A stretch of DNA of 10,614 nucleotides, taken from assembly GCA_012965455.1 (NCBI GenBank), contig DTSG01000317.1, positions 1 to 10,614 on the forward strand. The letters run 5' to 3'. Below the pieces are notes generated by a model. The model saw only the letters and a list, made by a program, of their open reading frames with translations. It had not been told where the DNA came from and did not search any database. This stretch comes from Planctomycetaceae bacterium. Lineage in GTDB: Bacteria > Planctomycetota > Planctomycetia > Pirellulales > Pirellulaceae. Positions 7,547-10,614 of the stretch are shown in pieces. Each line of letters begins with the position of its first letter. Positions within the stretch are counted from its first letter, which is position 1. The position numbers and the translations under genes are program-made.

Positions 7547-9998
7547 GTCGCCGCAAGGTCCAATCAATTGCCAACAGACTTATCAATATCGCCACTATCC
7601 AATTCGCATTCCAAATCGGTTTAGCAACCTTGCTGCGCACTCGCACAGGAGTTCCCCGCGGCACGTTTGCTACCAATTCATGGAGTTCACTAACGTTATA
7701 ATAACGCCCATGTTCTGGGTCAATAATTTGTCGTTTTTCGACGTCACTCAGCGTTTGACGCACCAATTCACCCTGCGGTGCAACCACGGTGAAACTCGCA
7801 ACTGCAGCATTTTTACCGCCATCTTGAGACACCACTGGCTCAACAAGTTGCAGACGATAGGTTCCAAGTTCTAAACCCTGCATTGTTGCTGCAAATCTTC
7901 CTCGATCAGCTCCTAATCGCGCCAGTCGCAAAAACTGACGACGTCCATTGGTATGTTCGACAACCACCATCACCGCATGGTCGTCATCAGGGGCTGTACG
8001 CTCGTCCAAAAAACGAACCGTCACAGGCACCGGCTCGCCAACGACAAATGCCTCACCATGGACCACAATCTCAATCAACCCACTTCCGTCAGTCGGCGCA
8101 GTTTGACGACTCATGTAACGCATGGTCTGTTCCCAATATTGGTCGAAGGGCTTGCTGCCATCCGCAGAGACTTCCACGGATTCATGCCAACGCCACGTTG
8201 CGTCGAACCAATGAAAAACAACTTTTCCCGCTCCAACAAATTGCTGTGTAATCAACGGCCCAACTTCATCATTCGGAGTCCCCAACGTCGACAATATATG
8301 CACCCCTGGACGCTGTAGGTCACTGGTAACAGACCAATAAGGAACGGTGAGCGATTGCCATGCCGATACATTATCAGTAACTTCTGTACCAAGCTGCAGA
8401 TGAGCAAACCGCTCGCCCAATGAATTTAATATTATCTCATTGGTTTGATCCAAATCATCAGCCTCTTGGAATTGATCGGCTGCAACGGGAAACAATTTTT
8501 CAAGTGGCTGTCCAGCAAACGTTGCCGGCATGCCAAGCGGGCCCGCAATAAAGACAATGCCGCCTCCCCTCTGCTCCACAAACTCAATAAGCAACTGCTG
8601 AAATTGAACGCTCAGCATACGACTTTCCACATCACCAACGACGATAACATCATATTGAAATAGCTGTTCTCGCCGAGTTGGTAGTGACGCCAAAACACGT
8701 TTATCCATTTCCACGAGTCGGGCGTCCGCCGAAAATAAAACCACATCAACGGAAAACCGATTAGCCGTTTGCTGCGACTCGATCGAGCGACCTAATAAAT
8801 CTAGCAATGCTCGATATTCGAAGCGCGGCATATTTTCAACAAGCAAAATTCTCGTCGCATCATCCGTAACATTAATTTCAAATTCAACCGCGTTGTTCTC
8901 CGTGTTAGACTCTTCGCTTGTTGCGGAAATTGCTACACGTATCTGTGCCCGCCCAACCTGACTCGGCACAAATGGAATCCGTAGTCGCTTACTGGGAGCA
9001 GCATTGCTGACCGTCTCAATGATCTGCAGAAATGGATCCGCATTGTTTCCTAAAGAGGCAATCACTTGAACTTCAAGTGGCTTGCCAGCAGTGGCTAATT
9101 CTCCCAACAGATTTAGATCGACCTCTAGGAAAAGCTGTTCTCCTAAATGAGCCATTGTCGGTGCTAGTGGATTTTCCAAAGCAATATCCGGCGTTTGCTG
9201 CAGCGATCCAAACCCTCCAATCAATAAGGGAATTGATTTCGTAGCAATCCAATCGCTGGCATCTTGCAGCGAAGAGCCATTCGTATTAATCCCATCCGTC
9301 AAAACAATCACCGCTGCAATCGAACGACCACGATGCTGTGTGACCGCTTGGCGGATTGCGTCACCAATACGACTTTCGGTTTGATCAAAGTCTTGAGCCT
9401 CAGAAAGGTCCGCATTTGCACTGACACCTCGCCCAGCCAAACGTAGATTTGAACCTAAGTGATAAACCGATATCCGATAATCTTCACTGAGACGAGCCAA
9501 CGGTTTCTTTAGCTCGCTATCGTCTTCATGCCAGCGATGATTTGCGCTGTCAAGACGGAGGTTATCCAGCCATGCCGTCAGTAATTTCCAACGCGGCAGC
9601 GACCATTCTGACTGAATGGTGCGGCCGCTTATGAAACGACCTAACTCGGCCATGGAATATTGATCTTCGAGCTGCATACTTTCGCTGCGATCAATCAATA
9701 TCAACAAATCCGGCTTTTGTGTGGCATGCTCCTGTTGAGTCCATCCCATCATCATCAGCGATAAGATTACGAAAACTGCAATTCGCAAAGTCGACAATAC
9801 GTGGCGCTGAAACCGAGTTAAGCCCGTTGTCCTCCACAGAATCCAAATACCTAGCAGCAGCGCAGTGACCGCACAAGCAAGTAATAACGGGAAGCGGGAT
9901 GCCTGCTGGTCAACAGTAACCGTAACGTCTTGGCCAAACAGTACGAGATCGGCATAGATCGAATTGATTTCAACTATCGTGCTGGTATCACCTATCAT
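7533..9998 (-). CDS. Membrane protein with VWA domain and amidotransferase-like domain
   Basis: An 821-residue protein. I choose the ATG at 9998 because it overlaps the previous stop as ATGA and has an AGGGGG site six bases upstream; an upstream frame extension to 10100 adds only non-conserved-looking sequence inside the neighbour. Membrane helices lie near 36-55 and 68-86 and at the C-terminus (about 796-814, followed by 'RRRW'). The basic loop between the first two predicts that everything from about 90 to 795 faces the periplasm. A von Willebrand A domain runs about 96-262 with the metal-site residues 'LIDRSESM' (D103, S105, S107) and 'VLTDGINT' (D235). A beta-sandwich-like linker follows (about 270-378). 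Next is a class I amidotransferase-like fold, about 382-605: 'RILLVENMPRFEYRALL', 'YDVIVVGDV', 'EQRGGGIVFIAGP'. It lacks any Cys nucleophile. A further beta domain covers 640-740. Similar proteins accompany BatA-like genes; role unknown. Confidence 0.9.
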   Translation of the reverse strand: MIGDTSTIVEINSIYADLVLFGQDVTVTVDQQASRFPLLLACAVTALLLGIWILWRTTGLTRFQRHVLSTLRIAVFVILSLMMMGWTQQEHATQKPDLLILIDRSESMQLEDQYSMAELGRFISGRTIQSEWSLPRWKLLTAWLDNLRLDSANHRWHEDDSELKKPLARLSEDYRISVYHLGSNLRLAGRGVSANADLSEAQDFDQTESRIGDAIRQAVTQHRGRSIAAVIVLTDGINTNGSSLQDASDWIATKSIPLLIGGFGSLQQTPDIALENPLAPTMAHLGEQLFLEVDLNLLGELATAGKPLEVQVIASLGNNADPFLQIIETVSNAAPSKRLRIPFVPSQVGRAQIRVAISATSEESNTENNAVEFEINVTDDATRILLVENMPRFEYRALLDLLGRSIESQQTANRFSVDVVLFSADARLVEMDKRVLASLPTRREQLFQYDVIVVGDVESRMLSVQFQQLLIEFVEQRGGGIVFIAGPLGMPATFAGQPLEKLFPVAADQFQEADDLDQTNEIILNSLGERFAHLQLGTEVTDNVSAWQSLTVPYWSVTSDLQRPGVHILSTLGTPNDEVGPLITQQFVGAGKVVFHWFDATWRWHESVEVSADGSKPFDQYWEQTMRYMSRQTAPTDGSGLIEIVVHGEAFVVGEPVPVTVRFLDERTAPDDDHAVMVVVEHTNGRRQFLRLARLGADRGRFAATMQGLELGTYRLQLVEPVVSQDGGKNAAVASFTVVAPQGELVRQTLSDVEKRQIIDPEHGRYYNVSELHELVANVPRGTPVRVRSKVAKPIWNANWIVAILISLLAIDWTLRRRWYN

Positions 9999-10614
9999 CG
10001 TTGTCCCCCTGCATGAGGATCGAGAGGGACACGGTTTCGGTAAACCCAGAGTTCCACGACACCTAAGACCAACACGAGCAACAACAACGTAGCAAACCAA
10101 TCATATCGATCATCCGTCGGTATTTCATTGACTGTAAAACTGTGACCCGATATTAGGGACTCAGCACTAAATAGTTCTTCCGCCGGAATCGATACATCAT
10201 GACTATCTTGGCCATCAAGGTTGATTGCATGAGGAGTCGACGCCACAGGCACACCGTCCACGACCGTCATAATAGAATACACGCCCAGAGCATCCGTTGC
10301 GGAAAACGACCACACCAATGGGCGACTCTCAGGTTGCTGACTGTCACTGGGATGTACCACTGAAATGGGCTTTAGCTGTCCACCTGGAGTACGGACTTGG
10401 ATTTGCAACTCAGCCAGTGAACGAGAAAGGTCGATTTGCTCAAACAACACCGAGCCTGTTGTATGATTCTGGTTATCCCCACCAAGTCGAGCAACATGTG
10501 CTAATGACTCATGGACTAACGGCAAAAAACTAGGCCAACTCCCAAGATCACTCCACTTGCCCGTCTGCTGACTCGGGTCAATCGAAGTTGTCAGAATGAA
10601 AACATGCCCACTAC
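9995..10614 (-). CDS. BatA-like membrane protein, C-terminal part (cut by window edge)
   Basis: The frame is open to the right edge, giving 205 residues plus a TGA stop; a TTG at 10525 is merely internal. The visible part begins 'SGHVFILTTSIDPSQQ' and 'WSDLGSWPSFLPLVHE', a pattern I associate with the C-terminal half of BatA/aerotolerance-type membrane proteins in planctomycetes ('cargo' reading: an amidotransferase-like or VWA-like fold comparing values against a 'true' periplasmic state is not shown here). It is followed by a beta-rich periplasmic segment and a single membrane helix 'WFATLLLLVLVLGVVELWVY' at residues 172-191, then a short tail ending 'HAGGQR'. The N-terminal membrane region that would confirm the family lies outside the window. 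The stop overlaps the start of the VWA gene by four bases (ATGA), so the two are probably co-translated and may form a complex. The family call is from pattern recognition and is moderate. Confidence 0.72.
   Translation of the reverse strand, partial: SGHVFILTTSIDPSQQTGKWSDLGSWPSFLPLVHESLAHVARLGGDNQNHTTGSVLFEQIDLSRSLAELQIQVRTPGGQLKPISVVHPSDSQQPESRPLVWSFSATDALGVYSIMTVVDGVPVASTPHAINLDGQDSHDVSIPAEELFSAESLISGHSFTVNEIPTDDRYDWFATLLLLVLVLGVVELWVYRNRVPLDPHAGGQR
10005..10010 (-). promoter_or_regulatory. Ribosome binding site for the VWA/amidotransferase-like gene
   Basis: On the minus strand the sequence reads AGGGGG, six bases before the ATG at 9998. It lies inside the last codons of the BatA-like gene. 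Together with the ATGA overlap it decides in favour of the 9998 start over the longer frame beginning at 10100. Confidence 0.65.

Larger units (their letters stand above)
1251..10614 (-). other. Predicted six-gene operon (envelope cluster)
   Basis: All six minus-strand genes are packed with junctions of -4, 4, 0, 17 and 6 nt, with no space for an internal promoter outside coding sequence. A single transcript starting beyond the right edge is the simplest reading. No convincing rho-independent terminator is visible after the last gene: only 17 bases separate it from the end of the convergent mutase gene, so the two transcripts should overlap at their 3' ends. Confidence 0.75.

Noticed and set aside
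7883..8663. Plus-strand open frames of 70-122 codons opposite the VWA gene
   Set aside because: Composition is typical of antisense shadows, the frames overlap one another, and the opposite strand encodes a clear VWA/amidotransferase-like protein.

Overview
The window looks like chromosomal DNA from a planctomycete, probably of the Pirellula/Rhodopirellula kind. This rests on protein style, since no marker gene is present. The indications are an NPCBM/NEW2-domain secreted protein, an exported prenyltransferase-repeat protein, a two-domain VWA/glutamine-amidotransferase-like membrane protein beside a BatA-like protein, and a secreted protein ending in the 'LPPRVR ... FIARYERLIEQFY' tail that I associate with planctomycete secreted proteins. 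G+C is roughly half by eye. Coding density is very high: no gap between genes exceeds 17 bases. I see no RNA gene, mobile element, CRISPR array or repeat cluster.

Left end, plus strand (1-1233): one gene for a cofactor-independent phosphoglycerate mutase of the archaeal ApgM type. Its reading frame is still open at base 1, so the true start may lie outside the window. It converges on the gene cluster that fills the rest.

Remainder, minus strand (10614 down to 1251): six genes in one orientation. In transcription order they are the C-terminal part of a BatA-like membrane protein (cut by the window edge), a VWA plus amidotransferase-fold membrane protein, a giant protein with three membrane segments and a long periplasmic coiled-coil part (DUF4175-like layout), a small secreted coiled-coil protein, a Tat-exported alpha-toroid (prenyltransferase/squalene oxidase repeat) protein, and an exported NPCBM/NEW2 protein. 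The junctions are an ATGA overlap, 4 nt, 0 nt, 17 nt and 6 nt, which points to a single polycistronic mRNA with coupled translation. Its promoter is not in the window.

Predicted topology gives a consistent picture. The three membrane proteins place their large domains in the periplasm and the last three products are exported. I infer a cell-envelope assembly of unknown function. By analogy with Bat/MoxR clusters, a MoxR ATPase and a DUF58 protein may be encoded just beyond the right edge, but that is a guess. The cluster is the most interesting part of the window: it has recognisable folds, lacks the catalytic residues one would expect in two of them, and its role is not known to me.
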